Source of the DNA: an uncultured Bacteroidales bacterium | GTDB lineage: Bacteria; Bacteroidota; Bacteroidia; Bacteroidales; UBA932 | Assembly: GCA_945868745.1 (NCBI GenBank) | Contig: CAMBMK010000004.1 | Span: forward strand, 1-60,326 | Reading direction: 5' to 3' | DNA length: 60,326 nt | Shown here: positions 6,640-15,644 of the stretch, piece after piece | Layout: each line of letters opens with the position of its first letter | How positions within the stretch are numbered: the first letter of the stretch is position 1 | Position numbers and translations under genes: made by a program | Notes under the pieces: generated by a model | What the model was told of the DNA's origin: nothing | What the model saw: the letters and a program-made list of their open reading frames with translations, nothing else | The model's database searches: none

Positions 6640-8166
6640 TTAAATCAGCGGCTCGGCGGTCATTTTTGCAGGCTGCGGGATGCCCATCAGCTTGAGGATG
6701 GTCGGAGCCACGTTGCAGAGGGCGCCGTCCCTGACTTCCTTGACCTCGTCGCCGGCATTCACCACGATAAACTGTACCGGGTTGAGGGAGTGGGCGGTGT
6801 TTGGCGTGCCGTCAGGATTGACCTCGAAATCAGCGTTGCCGTGGTCGGCGGTGATGAGGACGGCATAGTCCTGTGCCACTGCTGCCTCCACAACATCCTT
6901 GACGAGGCGGTCGATGCACTCCACTGCCTTTGAGACTGCCATATAGTTGCCGGTGTGGCCGATCATGTCGCCGTTGGCGAAATTGAGGATGATCATATCC
7001 TCGTTGCCCTCATTGATGGCGGCAATCAGCTTGTCGGCGACCTCAGGGGCGCTCATCTGCGGCAGAAGGTCGTAGGTAGGCACCTTCGGGGAAGCCACGA
7101 GGATACGGTCCTCATTTTCAAACGGCTCCTCGCGTCCTCCGTTGAAGAAGAAGGTCACATGGGCGTATTTCTCGGTCTCGGCGATGCGCAGCTGGCGTTT
7201 GCCCGCGGCGGCCACGGTCTCTCCGAGCGTCTGGTCCACAAGCTCCTTGTCGAAGAGGATGTGCACTCCCGTAAATGAGGCGTCGTACGGGGTGAGGCAG
7301 CAGTAGTGGAGCGGAATGGTGTGCATCCCTTCCTCCGGCATGTCCTTCTGGGTGAGCACCATGGTGAGCTCGCGCGCACGGTCGTTGCGGAAGTTGAAGA
7401 AGATGACTGCATCTCCCTCTTCGATCTTTGCGAGAGGCTCTCCTGCGGCGTCGGTGATGACCGAAGGCTCCACGAACTCGTCGGTCACGTCCTTGTCATA
7501 AGAAGCGCTGATGGCCTCGGCTGCGGAAGCGAACCTGTGGCCCTTGCCCTCTACGAGCATGTCGTAGGCCTCCTTGACGCGGTTCCACCTCTTGTCCCTG
7601 TCCATCGCGTAGAAACGGCCGCAGACAGTGGCAATCTTTCCGGTGGTCTCCGCCATATGCTTTTCGACCTCCTCGAGATAGCCCTTGCCGCTGTGGGGGT
7701 CGGTGTCGCGCCCGTCCATAAAGGCATGGAGATAGACCTTGTCGATGCCCTGCTCGGCTGCAACGCGCAGGAACTCATATACATGGTCGAGCGAGGAATG
7801 TACGCCTCCCGGGGAGGTGAGTCCCATCAGGTGGAGCTTCTTTCCGCTCTGCTTTACATAGTCATAGACAGCCTTGATCTCGGCGTTGTCGAGGAATTTG
7901 CGGTCGCGCGCCGCCATATTGATTTTCACGAGGTCCTGGTAGATGACGCGGCCTGCACCGAGGTTCATATGTCCTACCTCGGAGTTGCCCATCTGTCCGT
8001 CAGGAAGGCCCACATATTCGCCGCAGGCCTGAAGGTGGCTGAACGGATACTTGGCCCTGAGCGAGTCGATGTAAGGTGCGCCCTGGGCCCAGATGGCATT
8101 GGAATAATCGTGTTTTCCCTCGCCCCAGCCGTCGAGGATCATAAGAAGTACTTTCTTGGGTGTCAT
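6640..8166 (-). CDS. gpmI: 2,3-bisphosphoglycerate-independent phosphoglycerate mutase
   Basis: The 508-residue enzyme interconverts 3- and 2-phosphoglycerate in glycolysis, the step before enolase (eno is at 50670). The alkaline-phosphatase-type metal site is visible: D12 in [11 protein letters not shown] and the phosphoserine nucleophile S62 in [14 protein letters not shown]. Later metal ligands are in [11 protein letters not shown] and in [13 protein letters not shown] / [11 protein letters not shown]. Length and motif spacing are normal. It has its own promoter (8203-8195) and terminator (6572-6614), so it is a single-gene unit, divergent from rnr. Confidence 0.97.
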   Translation of the reverse strand: MTPKKVLLMILDGWGEGKHDYSNAIWAQGAPYIDSLRAKYPFSHLQACGEYVGLPDGQMGNSEVGHMNLGAGRVIYQDLVKINMAARDRKFLDNAEIKAVYDYVKQSGKKLHLMGLTSPGGVHSSLDHVYEFLRVAAEQGIDKVYLHAFMDGRDTDPHSGKGYLEEVEKHMAETTGKIATVCGRFYAMDRDKRWNRVKEAYDMLVEGKGHRFASAAEAISASYDKDVTDEFVEPSVITDAAGEPLAKIEEGDAVIFFNFRNDRARELTMVLTQKDMPEEGMHTIPLHYCCLTPYDASFTGVHILFDKELVDQTLGETVAAAGKRQLRIAETEKYAHVTFFFNGGREEPFENEDRILVASPKVPTYDLLPQMSAPEVADKLIAAINEGNEDMIILNFANGDMIGHTGNYMAVSKAVECIDRLVKDVVEAAVAQDYAVLITADHGNADFEVNPDGTPNTAHSLNPVQFIVVNAGDEVKEVRDGALCNVAPTILKLMGIPQPAKMTAEPLI

Positions 8167-8194
8167 AATTTTTATTACCTTTGTGGAATATCCT

Positions 8195-8203
8195 GCAAAG
8201 ATA
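8195..8203 (-). promoter_or_regulatory. -7 promoter box for gpmI
   Basis: On the minus strand TATCTTTGC (8203 to 8195) matches TAnnTTTGC about 29 bases upstream of the gpmI ATG at 8166. No convincing TTG was found 26 bases further upstream. Confidence 0.55.
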
Positions 8204-8241
8204 GCAATTTTAAAGATTTTTAAAGAAGGTTTTTTATTATG

Positions 8242-8316
8242 GTTTCGCGAATGCGAAACTACTGTATTTGGAGGCCCTTTGGGGCCGATGGCAAGTCCCT
8301 TTCCCGGGGAAAGGGA
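8242..8316. repeat. Cluster of three short palindromes between gpmI and rnr
   Basis: Three inverted repeats follow each other: GTTTCGC-gaat-GCGAAAC (8242-8259), GGCCC-tttg-GGGCC (about 8272-8286), and a near-perfect palindrome with 10-base arms TCCCTTTCCC / GGGAAAGGGA around one G (8296-8316). None has a T tract. They may be REP-like elements or act in the long rnr leader. Confidence 0.6.
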
Positions 8317-8432
8317 TTTAGGGATAGGTCCTCGTAGAAAGAAAATGTGCGTTGGGGAGATTGTCGCAAGCTGCGCATCATTCGGGGCTTCAATGGAGTA
8401 TTTTGTGAAATTTGAGTTAAAAAATATGGGTT

Positions 8433-10739
8433 ATGTTCGCAAAGAAAGGCAAAAGCGGTAAGGGGAAAAACGAAAGAGGATTAAAGAACGCCGGCTCGCA
8501 GAAGAAATCCGGCACCAAACAGGAAAAAAAGGCTCCCGAAGTGCTTGAGGGCACTGCCCGGATGAGCAGGGACGGCTTTGTGTTCGTGACTGTCGAGGGC
8601 AGGGAAGAAGATATCTATGTAAAGAAGGAAAAGACAAGGGGATGTCTCCACGGCGACACGGTCCGGGTGTCCATTACCCGCAAGGCGGCCGGAAAGGGCC
8701 GCAGGACCGAGGGCGTCATCGTGCAGATAGTCGAGCGCACCAAAAAGCCGTTTGTGGGTGTCCTCCACATAGTCGGCAACCAGGCCTGGGTGCTGATGCA
8801 AAGCAGGTTCATGCCATACGACATCGCCGTTGCCCCGGGGCAGCTGACCCGTCTGGAGGGCAAGGAATTCGAGGTCGAGGGAGTGCACGAGACCGTTGAC
8901 GGCGTGGGCCGCAACATGAGGGCGCACTCCGGAATGAAGGTCGCAGCAATCGTGGACGACTGGCCTCGCGGAGAGGAATCCCCTGTGGGACATATAGTTG
9001 ACGTGCTCGGAGAGTTGGGCGACAACAATACCGAGATGCACGCCATTCTCGCTGAATACGGGCTTCCGTACCGTTTCGAGCCGGAGGTGGAGAACGCCGC
9101 CGACAAGATTTCGGACGCCATCACAAAAGAGGACCTCAAGGGGCGCAGGGATTTTCGCGACACCCTGACCTTTACCATCGACCCGGCGGATGCCAAGGAC
9201 TTCGACGACGCGCTGTCGTTCCGCCAGCTGGAAAACGGCAACTACGAGGTGGGCGTCCATATCGCCGACGTATCCTACTATGTGCGTCCCGGTGATGTCG
9301 TGGACAGGGAGGCCCAGGAAAGGGGCACTTCCGTGTATCTCGTGGACAGGACGGTCCCGATGCTGCCGGAGAAGCTTTCCAACAAGCTATGCTCGCTCCG
9401 CCCCAATGAGGACAAACTGACGTTCTCGGCTGTGTTTGAGCTCACTCCGAGGGCAAAGACTGTGTCCTGCTGGCTCGGGCGCACGGTCATCCGTTCCGAC
9501 TACAGGTTTGCCTATGAGACTGCCCAGCAGATAATCGACCTCGGAAAGGAAGCGATGCAGACCGAGGTGCGCGGCGGCACCGACGGCAAGTCGGGGGACT
9601 CCGACGTCTTCGGGGTGAAGGAGGGCTGCGTGATCCCGGACCATATCAAGGATGCCATCCTGAAGATGTGGGCGGTGGCGTCGGAGCTGCGCAAAAAGCG
9701 CTTCGCCGCGGGCGCGGTCAGCTTCGAAAAGCCTGAGATGAAGGTCGAGGTCGATCCGAACGGAAAGCCGCTGTCGGTCTATCAGAAAATCAGCAGGGAA
9801 GCCAACTGGCTTATTGAGGAATATATGCTCCTTGCCAACAGGTCTGTCGCCGAGTTCATCGCGACCGGTGGGGCAATGGACGGAAAGGCACGCAAGAGCG
9901 CAAAGACCTTTGTCTATCGTATCCACGATGTGCCCAACACCGAAAAGCTCGAGGGCCTCACGCGCTTCGCGGGCAATTTCGGGTACAAGCCGGAGTTCGG
10001 ACAGGGACGCACAATCGCCAAGGCACTCAACGGACTTCTGGCCGAGGCAAAGGACAAGCCGGAGTTCCTTCCGCTCCAGATGATAGCCCTCCGCTCCATG
10101 GCAAAGGCCGTTTACAGCACCGACAACATAGGCCACTACGGTCTTGCATTCAAGTTCTACACCCATTTCACCTCGCCTATCCGCCGTTATCCCGACACCA
10201 TGGTGCACCGCCTGCTGGCGATGTATCTCGACGGGGCCAAATCCCAGGACAAGGACTACTACACCGCCCAGTGCGAGCACGCCTCCGCCCGTGAGGTCAT
10301 TGCGGCCAACGCGGAGCGCGACAGCGTGAAATACAAGCTCGTGGAGTTTATGCAGGACAAGGTGGGACAGGAGTTTACGGGCCATGTGTCCGGCCTCACC
10401 GAATGGGGAATGTATGTGGAGGTGGAGCCTACCAGGATCGAGGGCATGGTCTCCCTGCGCGAAATCAGGGGCGACTTCTTCGACTTCGACGAGGAACACT
10501 ACCGCATCGTGGGACGCCGCACCGGCAAGGTGTACAGGCTCGGTGACGAGGTAAGGATAAAGGTCAAGAACACCAACCTCGAGCAGCGCCTTCTCGACTA
10601 TGAGCTCGTCCAGGAGGAGGCGGCCGCGGCGCCGCAGGAGCCCGGAGCCAACAGGGAAGCCCGCAAGGCCAAGGTCAAGGCGGCTATAAAGGCCTCCAAG
10701 AAGAACGGGCGCACAAAGAAAAATGCAAAAAAGAAATAA
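8433..10739 (+). CDS. rnr: Ribonuclease R (3'-5' exoribonuclease)
   Basis: The 768-residue protein degrades structured RNA 3' to 5'. A basic lysine-rich head (residues 1-30) is followed by cold-shock/OB domains (about 45-215), the RNB catalytic domain starting at TFTIDPADAKDFDDALSF (about 248-265, metal-binding aspartates) with YYVRPGDVVD and HFTSPIRRYPDTMVHR (about 570-590), and a C-terminal S1 domain (GHVSGLTEWGMYVEVEPTRI, about 649-668). A lysine-rich tail ends it. It heads a five-gene operon with 3-4 base gaps down to the MATE gene. ATG 8433 was taken as start: no better in-frame start precedes it. Confidence 0.96.
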   Translation: MFAKKGKSGKGKNERGLKNAGSQKKSGTKQEKKAPEVLEGTARMSRDGFVFVTVEGREEDIYVKKEKTRGCLHGDTVRVSITRKAAGKGRRTEGVIVQIVERTKKPFVGVLHIVGNQAWVLMQSRFMPYDIAVAPGQLTRLEGKEFEVEGVHETVDGVGRNMRAHSGMKVAAIVDDWPRGEESPVGHIVDVLGELGDNNTEMHAILAEYGLPYRFEPEVENAADKISDAITKEDLKGRRDFRDTLTFTIDPADAKDFDDALSFRQLENGNYEVGVHIADVSYYVRPGDVVDREAQERGTSVYLVDRTVPMLPEKLSNKLCSLRPNEDKLTFSAVFELTPRAKTVSCWLGRTVIRSDYRFAYETAQQIIDLGKEAMQTEVRGGTDGKSGDSDVFGVKEGCVIPDHIKDAILKMWAVASELRKKRFAAGAVSFEKPEMKVEVDPNGKPLSVYQKISREANWLIEEYMLLANRSVAEFIATGGAMDGKARKSAKTFVYRIHDVPNTEKLEGLTRFAGNFGYKPEFGQGRTIAKALNGLLAEAKDKPEFLPLQMIALRSMAKAVYSTDNIGHYGLAFKFYTHFTSPIRRYPDTMVHRLLAMYLDGAKSQDKDYYTAQCEHASAREVIAANAERDSVKYKLVEFMQDKVGQEFTGHVSGLTEWGMYVEVEPTRIEGMVSLREIRGDFFDFDEEHYRIVGRRTGKVYRLGDEVRIKVKNTNLEQRLLDYELVQEEAAAAPQEPGANREARKAKVKAAIKASKKNGRTKKNAKKK

Positions 10740-10742
10740 CAT

Positions 10743-11726
10743 ATGATTCCGCAGCAGACAATCGACAGCGCAATCAGCGAACTCTTTGATAACCTTGAGG
10801 TCCCGGCAGAGCCGTCGGGGCTTTACGACCCTTTCGGGTATATGGTCGCAATCGGAGGCAAAAGGCTGCGCCCGCGTCTGTGCCTGACGGTTTACGGACT
10901 TTTCAGGGACAGTCTCGATGCGAGCATTCTGATGCCGGCCTCCGGATTGGAGATATTCCACACCTTCACCCTCATCCACGATGACATAATGGACCGTTCC
11001 CCGCTCCGCAGGGGCAAGGAGACAGTCTGGAAGAAATGGAAGGAGGACACGGCCATCCTTTCGGGCGACGTGATGTGCATCGACAGCTACAGGCGTATGG
11101 CAATGGCCCCTTCGGGAGTGCTCCCGCAGGTGCTCTCCCTGTTTACGGCCACTGCGGCGCAGGTGTGCGAGGGCCAGCAGTACGATATGGACTTCGAGCA
11201 GGAGAGGGAGGTGCCGATGGCGGACTATATGAAGATGATAGGCCTCAAGACCGGCGTGCTGATCGCCTGCTCCGCCAAGACCGGCGCCCTCATCGGAGGA
11301 GCATCGGAGAGAGACTGCGACAAAATCTATGACTACGGCTACAATCTCGGGCTCGCCTTCCAGGTGGAGGACGACTGGCTCGATGCCTACGGCGACGAAA
11401 AGGTGTTCGGAAAGCCTATCGGCGGGGACATAGTCAACAACAAGAAGAGCTGGCTCACCATCCGCGCCTTTGAAAAGGCCTCACCTCTCCAGAGGGAAAA
11501 GCTTCTTGAAGCGATGGAAATGCCGGTGGACACTGAAGGTGCCCGTGCGGCGAAGATTTCCGCAGTCAGGGACATTTACGATGAGCTCGGTGTGGGTGCT
11601 GATGCCAGGGCGGAGATTGTCCGCCTGACGGACCTGGCCCTCTCCTCTGCAGCAGTTGTATGCTCGGGAGAGAAACTGGAAATCCTCCGCTCGTTTGCAC
11701 AAAAGCTTGTCGGAAGAAACAAATGA
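10743..11726 (+). CDS. Polyprenyl diphosphate synthase (farnesyl/geranylgeranyl type)
   Basis: The 327-residue trans-isoprenyl synthase joins isopentenyl diphosphate to allylic primers for quinone and wall-carrier lipids. The first aspartate-rich motif is D80-D81-I-M-D84 in LIHDDIMDRSPLRRGKETVW. The second is D210-D211-W-L-D214, followed by KVFGKPIGGDI. GGKRLRPRLCL (about residues 37-47) is the substrate-binding KRLRP signature. Chain length cannot be fixed from sequence. The residues before the first motif are F-H-T-F-T-L-I-H. The gene begins 3 bases after the rnr stop. Confidence 0.93.
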   Translation: MIPQQTIDSAISELFDNLEVPAEPSGLYDPFGYMVAIGGKRLRPRLCLTVYGLFRDSLDASILMPASGLEIFHTFTLIHDDIMDRSPLRRGKETVWKKWKEDTAILSGDVMCIDSYRRMAMAPSGVLPQVLSLFTATAAQVCEGQQYDMDFEQEREVPMADYMKMIGLKTGVLIACSAKTGALIGGASERDCDKIYDYGYNLGLAFQVEDDWLDAYGDEKVFGKPIGGDIVNNKKSWLTIRAFEKASPLQREKLLEAMEMPVDTEGARAAKISAVRDIYDELGVGADARAEIVRLTDLALSSAAVVCSGEKLEILRSFAQKLVGRNK

Positions 11727-11729
11727 TGA

Positions 11730-12980
11730 ATGCAGATGGACAGGAGTGAACTCGAGATAATGGCCCCCGCGGGCAATTTCGAATGCCTCAGGGCAGCCAT
11801 TGATGCGGGAGCCAATTCGGTATATTTCGGAATCGGGCGCCTCAATATGAGGTCGCGTTCCGCCAACAATTTTTCTACGGAAGACCTTCCGGAAGTGGTC
11901 AGAATCTGCCGTGAGGCGGGCGTCAAGGCCTATATGACGCTCAACATCGCCCTTTTCGGCGAGGACCTCGAAGATGCACGCAGGGCGCTTGACACTGCAA
12001 AGGAAGCGGGCGTGGATGCCATCATAGCATCGGACATGGCGGCCATCCTCTATTGCCGCAGCATCGGGCTGGAGGTCCATATCTCCACTCAGCTGAGCAT
12101 TTCCAACTATGAGGCCCTGAGGTTTTATGCGCAGTTTGCCGATGTGGTCGTGCTTGCAAGGGAGCTCAATCTCACCCAGGTCGCCGAAATCTACCGCCAG
12201 ATAGTGGAAAATGACCTCAGGGGCCCTTCCGGCCAGCTCGTGAGGATCGAGATGTTTGCCCACGGGGCGTTCTGCATGGCCATTTCGGGCAAATGCTACA
12301 TGAGCCTCGACAACTACGGTTCGTCCGCCAACAGGGGTGCCTGCATGCAGGTGTGCCGCCGCGGCTATGAGGTGACCGACCTCGAGACAGGAGTCAAGCT
12401 CAATATCGACAACAAATACATCATGTCGCCCAAGGACCTGTGTACCATAGAGTTTATGGACAAGTTCATCGAGGCCGGCGTGAAGGTTTTCAAGATAGAG
12501 GGGCGCGCGAGGAGTGCCGAATATGTGAGGCGTGCAGTGGGATGCTACCGCGAGGCCGCCGATGCCGTCTGTGACGGGACATATACCCCGGAGCTGACCG
12601 CAAGGCTCAAGGAGTCGCTTTCGGAGGTGTTCAACCGCGGTTTCTGGGACGGCTACTATCTCGGGGCGAAGATGGGCGAGTGGAGCAGCGTCTATGGAAG
12701 CAGCGCCACCCGCACCAAGGTCTATTGCGGCAAGGTCACCAACTGGTTCGACAAAATAGGCGTGGCGGAGATTGCCGTGGAGGCGGCGCCGCTGTGCAAG
12801 GGGGACGAGGTGCTTGTGATAGGCTCCGTCACCGGTTGCGAGGAGTTTACGGTGGAGGACCTCCGTCTGGACTACAATCCCGTTGACAGGGTCGAAAAGG
12901 GGCTGAGATGCTCCATTGCGGTCCCTGGGGCAAGGCTCCGCCGCGGCGACAAGCTCTATCTGTGGGTAAGGAACAGCTGA
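11730..12980 (+). CDS. U32 peptidase-family protein (TrhP/RlhA-like RNA hydroxylation)
   Basis: The 416-residue protein begins LEIMAPAGNFECLRAAIDAG and shows the U32 core: GANSVYFGIGRLNMRSRSAN, the EVHISTQLSISNYEALRFY strand, FAHGAFCMAISGKCYMS, and the cysteine-rich NRGACMQVCRRGYEV (about residues 202-216), likely an Fe-S or metal site. Members TrhP and RlhA hydroxylate tRNA uridine-34 or a 23S rRNA cytidine and take prephenate as co-substrate; older annotations say collagenase-like protease. Its company (rnr, rsgA) supports an RNA role. Which RNA is modified cannot be told. Start ATG 11730 lies 3 bases after the previous stop. Confidence 0.88.
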   Translation: MQMDRSELEIMAPAGNFECLRAAIDAGANSVYFGIGRLNMRSRSANNFSTEDLPEVVRICREAGVKAYMTLNIALFGEDLEDARRALDTAKEAGVDAIIASDMAAILYCRSIGLEVHISTQLSISNYEALRFYAQFADVVVLARELNLTQVAEIYRQIVENDLRGPSGQLVRIEMFAHGAFCMAISGKCYMSLDNYGSSANRGACMQVCRRGYEVTDLETGVKLNIDNKYIMSPKDLCTIEFMDKFIEAGVKVFKIEGRARSAEYVRRAVGCYREAADAVCDGTYTPELTARLKESLSEVFNRGFWDGYYLGAKMGEWSSVYGSSATRTKVYCGKVTNWFDKIGVAEIAVEAAPLCKGDEVLVIGSVTGCEEFTVEDLRLDYNPVDRVEKGLRCSIAVPGARLRRGDKLYLWVRNS

Positions 12981-12984
12981 ACAT

Positions 12985-13953
12985 ATGACAATTACTGGAG
13001 AAGCAACGGTGGTAAAGAACGCGGGCAGCCATTTCCTGCTGTCGCGTCTTCCCGAGTGGGCACCGTTCCCGGCCGTGCTGAAAGGCCGCGTAAGACTCAG
13101 GGCCGGGGATTCGACCAATCCCGTGGCTGTCGGGGACAGGGTGAGGTATCAGGCTGAGGTCCAGGACGGTGCAGATACGGAAAGCATCTCCCTGGAAAAT
13201 CCCGCTTCGATTTCGGAAATCCTCGACAGAAAAAACCATATCATCCGCCGTTCGACCAATCTTTCAAGGCAGAGCCATGTGATTGCGGCCAATGTGGATA
13301 TGGCCTATATCGTTGTGTCGTTGTATTTTCCGGAAGTCAAGCTGCCGTTTCTCGACAGGCTCCTCGTGACCTGCGAGGTCTATGGCGTGCCTGCTACGAT
13401 TGTCCTCAACAAGGTGGATGTCTATGCCGGGCAGGCTCCGGAGTATATGGCTGATTTCCACAGGATCTATACAGGCGCGGGCTACCGCGTGATAGACACT
13501 TCGGTGGTGACCGGGCAGGGGATTGATGTCCTCCGCGAAGACTGCAGGGGCAGGGTGTGCCTCTTCTCCGGGGAGTCCGGGGTGGGCAAATCCTCTCTGA
13601 TCAAGGCGGTTGACCCCTCGCTCAGCCCCAAAATAGGCAAGATTTCCACTGCCCATCTGCAGGGAAAGCACACCACTTCGCTCTATGAGATGTACCGCAT
13701 AGCGACCGGAGGATACATAATCGACACTCCGGGACTTCGCGGATTCGGCCTCGTGGACCTCAAAAAGGAGGAAATAGGGCTCTATTTCCCGGAGATGCTC
13801 AAGGCTTCGCAGGACTGCCGCTTTACCCCGTGCACACATACCCACGAGCCGGGATGCGCGGTAAAAGAGGCTGTGGAGCAGGGACTTATAAGCGCAGAAA
13901 GGTATTCCTCCTACCTCGGCATGCTCGAGGAGGACGGCAAATTCAGACAATAG
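12985..13953 (+). CDS. rsgA: Ribosome small-subunit maturation GTPase RsgA
   Basis: The 322-residue protein has an N-terminal OB domain (about 1-75), then a circularly permuted GTPase in which the G4 motif LNKVDVY precedes the G1 P-loop GESGVGKSSL (G196-L205, K202), followed by G3 IDTPGLRGFG. The C-terminal zinc-binding segment CRFTPCTHTHEPGCAV is complete (three Cys and one His). RsgA tests the decoding centre of the maturing 30S subunit and is released by GTP hydrolysis. It lies 4 bases after the U32 gene in the rnr operon. Confidence 0.96.
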   Translation: MTITGEATVVKNAGSHFLLSRLPEWAPFPAVLKGRVRLRAGDSTNPVAVGDRVRYQAEVQDGADTESISLENPASISEILDRKNHIIRRSTNLSRQSHVIAANVDMAYIVVSLYFPEVKLPFLDRLLVTCEVYGVPATIVLNKVDVYAGQAPEYMADFHRIYTGAGYRVIDTSVVTGQGIDVLREDCRGRVCLFSGESGVGKSSLIKAVDPSLSPKIGKISTAHLQGKHTTSLYEMYRIATGGYIIDTPGLRGFGLVDLKKEEIGLYFPEMLKASQDCRFTPCTHTHEPGCAVKEAVEQGLISAERYSSYLGMLEEDGKFRQ

Positions 13954-13956
13954 ACA

Positions 13957-15330
13957 ATGCAACAGCTCAACAAAGACATACTCAAGCTCGCTATTCCGAG
14001 CATTCTTGCAAGCATTACCGTTCCGCTTGTCGGAATGGTGGACATAGCGGTGGCCGGCCATCTCGGGGACGGCAATGCGGCACCGATCATAGGCGGCATC
14101 TCCATCGGCACTATGCTTTTCGACCTTCTCTACTGGAATTTCGGCTTCCTGCGGGTGGGGACCGGCGGAATGACCGCCCAGGCCTATGGCGCCGGCAACA
14201 CGAGGGAGTGCGGCAGGATCCTGGCGCGCGGAGTGGGGTTCGCCCTGCTGATTGCCCTCGGCATATTGCTGATACAGTGGCCTTTCGCAAAGGCGGCATT
14301 CCTTGTGGTGGAGTGCTCCGATACCGTGCGTGACCTTGCCCTGCAGTATTTCTTCATCAGGATCTGGGCTGCTCCGGCCACCTTGAGCCTGTTTGCGTTC
14401 AAGGGCTGGTTCATCGGGATGCAGGACACCGTGAGCTCGATGACCACGGACCTTATCGTCAACATTGCTAACATCTTCTTCAGCATTTTCCTGACTCTGG
14501 GCATCCCGGGGACGGGCTTTGACGGCATCGGGTTCGCCGGCATCGCTCTGGGCACCCTCCTGGCGCAGTATTCGGGCCTGGCGTATGCCGTAGTCAGGGT
14601 TGCCACGAAGTATTCCACGGTGGTGAAGGGCGTGGGCATCGCAGAGAGCCTGCGCGGAGGAGAGCTGCGCAAGTTCATGACGCTCAACAGGGACCTTTTC
14701 ATCCGTTCGGTATGCTTCATTGTCATCTATGTGGGCTACACGACCATTTCGGCGCGCTTCGGCGACATGCTTCTCGCCACCGGCTCCATCATGATGAAGC
14801 TCCTGTTGCTGTTCTCGTATTTTACGGACGGGTTTGCCTATGCCGGGGAGGCGCTCACGGGCAAGTTTATCGGGATGCAGGACCGCACCATGACCCTCAG
14901 GACTACAAAATATGTGTTTGCCTGGAGCATGGCCATCAGCATACTGTTCATCTTCATCTATTTCTTTGCGGGCGTGCCTATCCTGCGGATAATGACAAGC
15001 GACGAGGCGGTAATCGAAAGCTGCCGGCAGTTCTTCGTGTGGCTGCTGCCTATGCCTGTAATCGGCTGTGCGGCATTTACCTGGGACGGCATCTATGCCG
15101 GGGCGACGGCTGCAAGGCAGATGCGCGACTGCAATTCGGCAGCTGTGGTTGCATTTTTCGCTGTGTGGATAGTGGGGTCGCTGTTCCATCCGGGAGCCTA
15201 TGACGCGGCTTCGATGCACATCCTCCTCGGAGCCTATTTCGCCCATCTGCTGGCGCGTTCCGTATGGCTTACGGTCACTTTCCGCGACGCCATCCTCACC
15301 AGGCCTTTCAGCCGGGACACGGCGGCATAA
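13957..15330 (+). CDS. MATE-family multidrug efflux transporter
   Basis: The 457-residue inner-membrane protein has about twelve hydrophobic segments and the MATE start LKLAIPSILASITVPLVGMV (residues about 8-27) with DIAVAGHLGD just after, the typical D-x-A-V-x-G-x-L-G signature of the NorM/DinF/DNA-damage group. The second half repeats it with FGDMLLATGSIMMKLLLLFS. It is a cation-coupled exporter of unknown substrate. It ends the rnr operon and converges with the small membrane gene at 15337, leaving 6 bases between stops and no terminator hairpin. Confidence 0.93.
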   Translation: MQQLNKDILKLAIPSILASITVPLVGMVDIAVAGHLGDGNAAPIIGGISIGTMLFDLLYWNFGFLRVGTGGMTAQAYGAGNTRECGRILARGVGFALLIALGILLIQWPFAKAAFLVVECSDTVRDLALQYFFIRIWAAPATLSLFAFKGWFIGMQDTVSSMTTDLIVNIANIFFSIFLTLGIPGTGFDGIGFAGIALGTLLAQYSGLAYAVVRVATKYSTVVKGVGIAESLRGGELRKFMTLNRDLFIRSVCFIVIYVGYTTISARFGDMLLATGSIMMKLLLLFSYFTDGFAYAGEALTGKFIGMQDRTMTLRTTKYVFAWSMAISILFIFIYFFAGVPILRIMTSDEAVIESCRQFFVWLLPMPVIGCAAFTWDGIYAGATAARQMRDCNSAAVVAFFAVWIVGSLFHPGAYDAASMHILLGAYFAHLLARSVWLTVTFRDAILTRPFSRDTAA

Positions 15331-15336
15331 AGGCCG

Positions 15337-15609
15337 TCATCTGCGCCTGTCGATCCATTTCCAAAGGAGCCACATCAGGTATCCCCAGGCAAGGAACAGA
15401 AGCACATAGACGATGTAGGGGATATTTGTGGCCACGGAATGGCCGAGATACTTTTCAAAGTCGGGGATGTCGGCATAGTAATAGGCCCCGGCGCCGAAAT
15501 CCAGCTCCTCCCTCAGGCCCATACCCTTTGACATAATCCAAATGCAGGCAATCATGACCACCGCAGCGACGACGGCCGTAATTGCCTGCATTATTTTTTT
15601 ACCTTTCAT
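15337..15609 (-). CDS. Small two-helix membrane protein downstream of the YeiH-type gene
   Basis: The 90-residue protein from ATG 15609 has an N-terminal helix (AITAVVAAVVMIACIWIMSK) and a second near the C-terminus (IPYIVYVLLFLAWGYLMWLL), joined by a loop with tyrosines and acids (AGAYYYADIPDFEKYLGHS). It ends KWIDRRR, so both ends are probably cytoplasmic or both outside. No family is recognised. It begins 35 bases after the YeiH-type gene stop, which suggests an accessory subunit. A longer in-frame start exists at 15747, but it would overlap that gene and break the membrane layout. Confidence 0.7.
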   Translation of the reverse strand: MKGKKIMQAITAVVAAVVMIACIWIMSKGMGLREELDFGAGAYYYADIPDFEKYLGHSVATNIPYIVYVLLFLAWGYLMWLLWKWIDRRR

Positions 15610-15644
15610 TGCGAAGCTGTCGGGGGGAGCTTCAGGCCTCCCGG

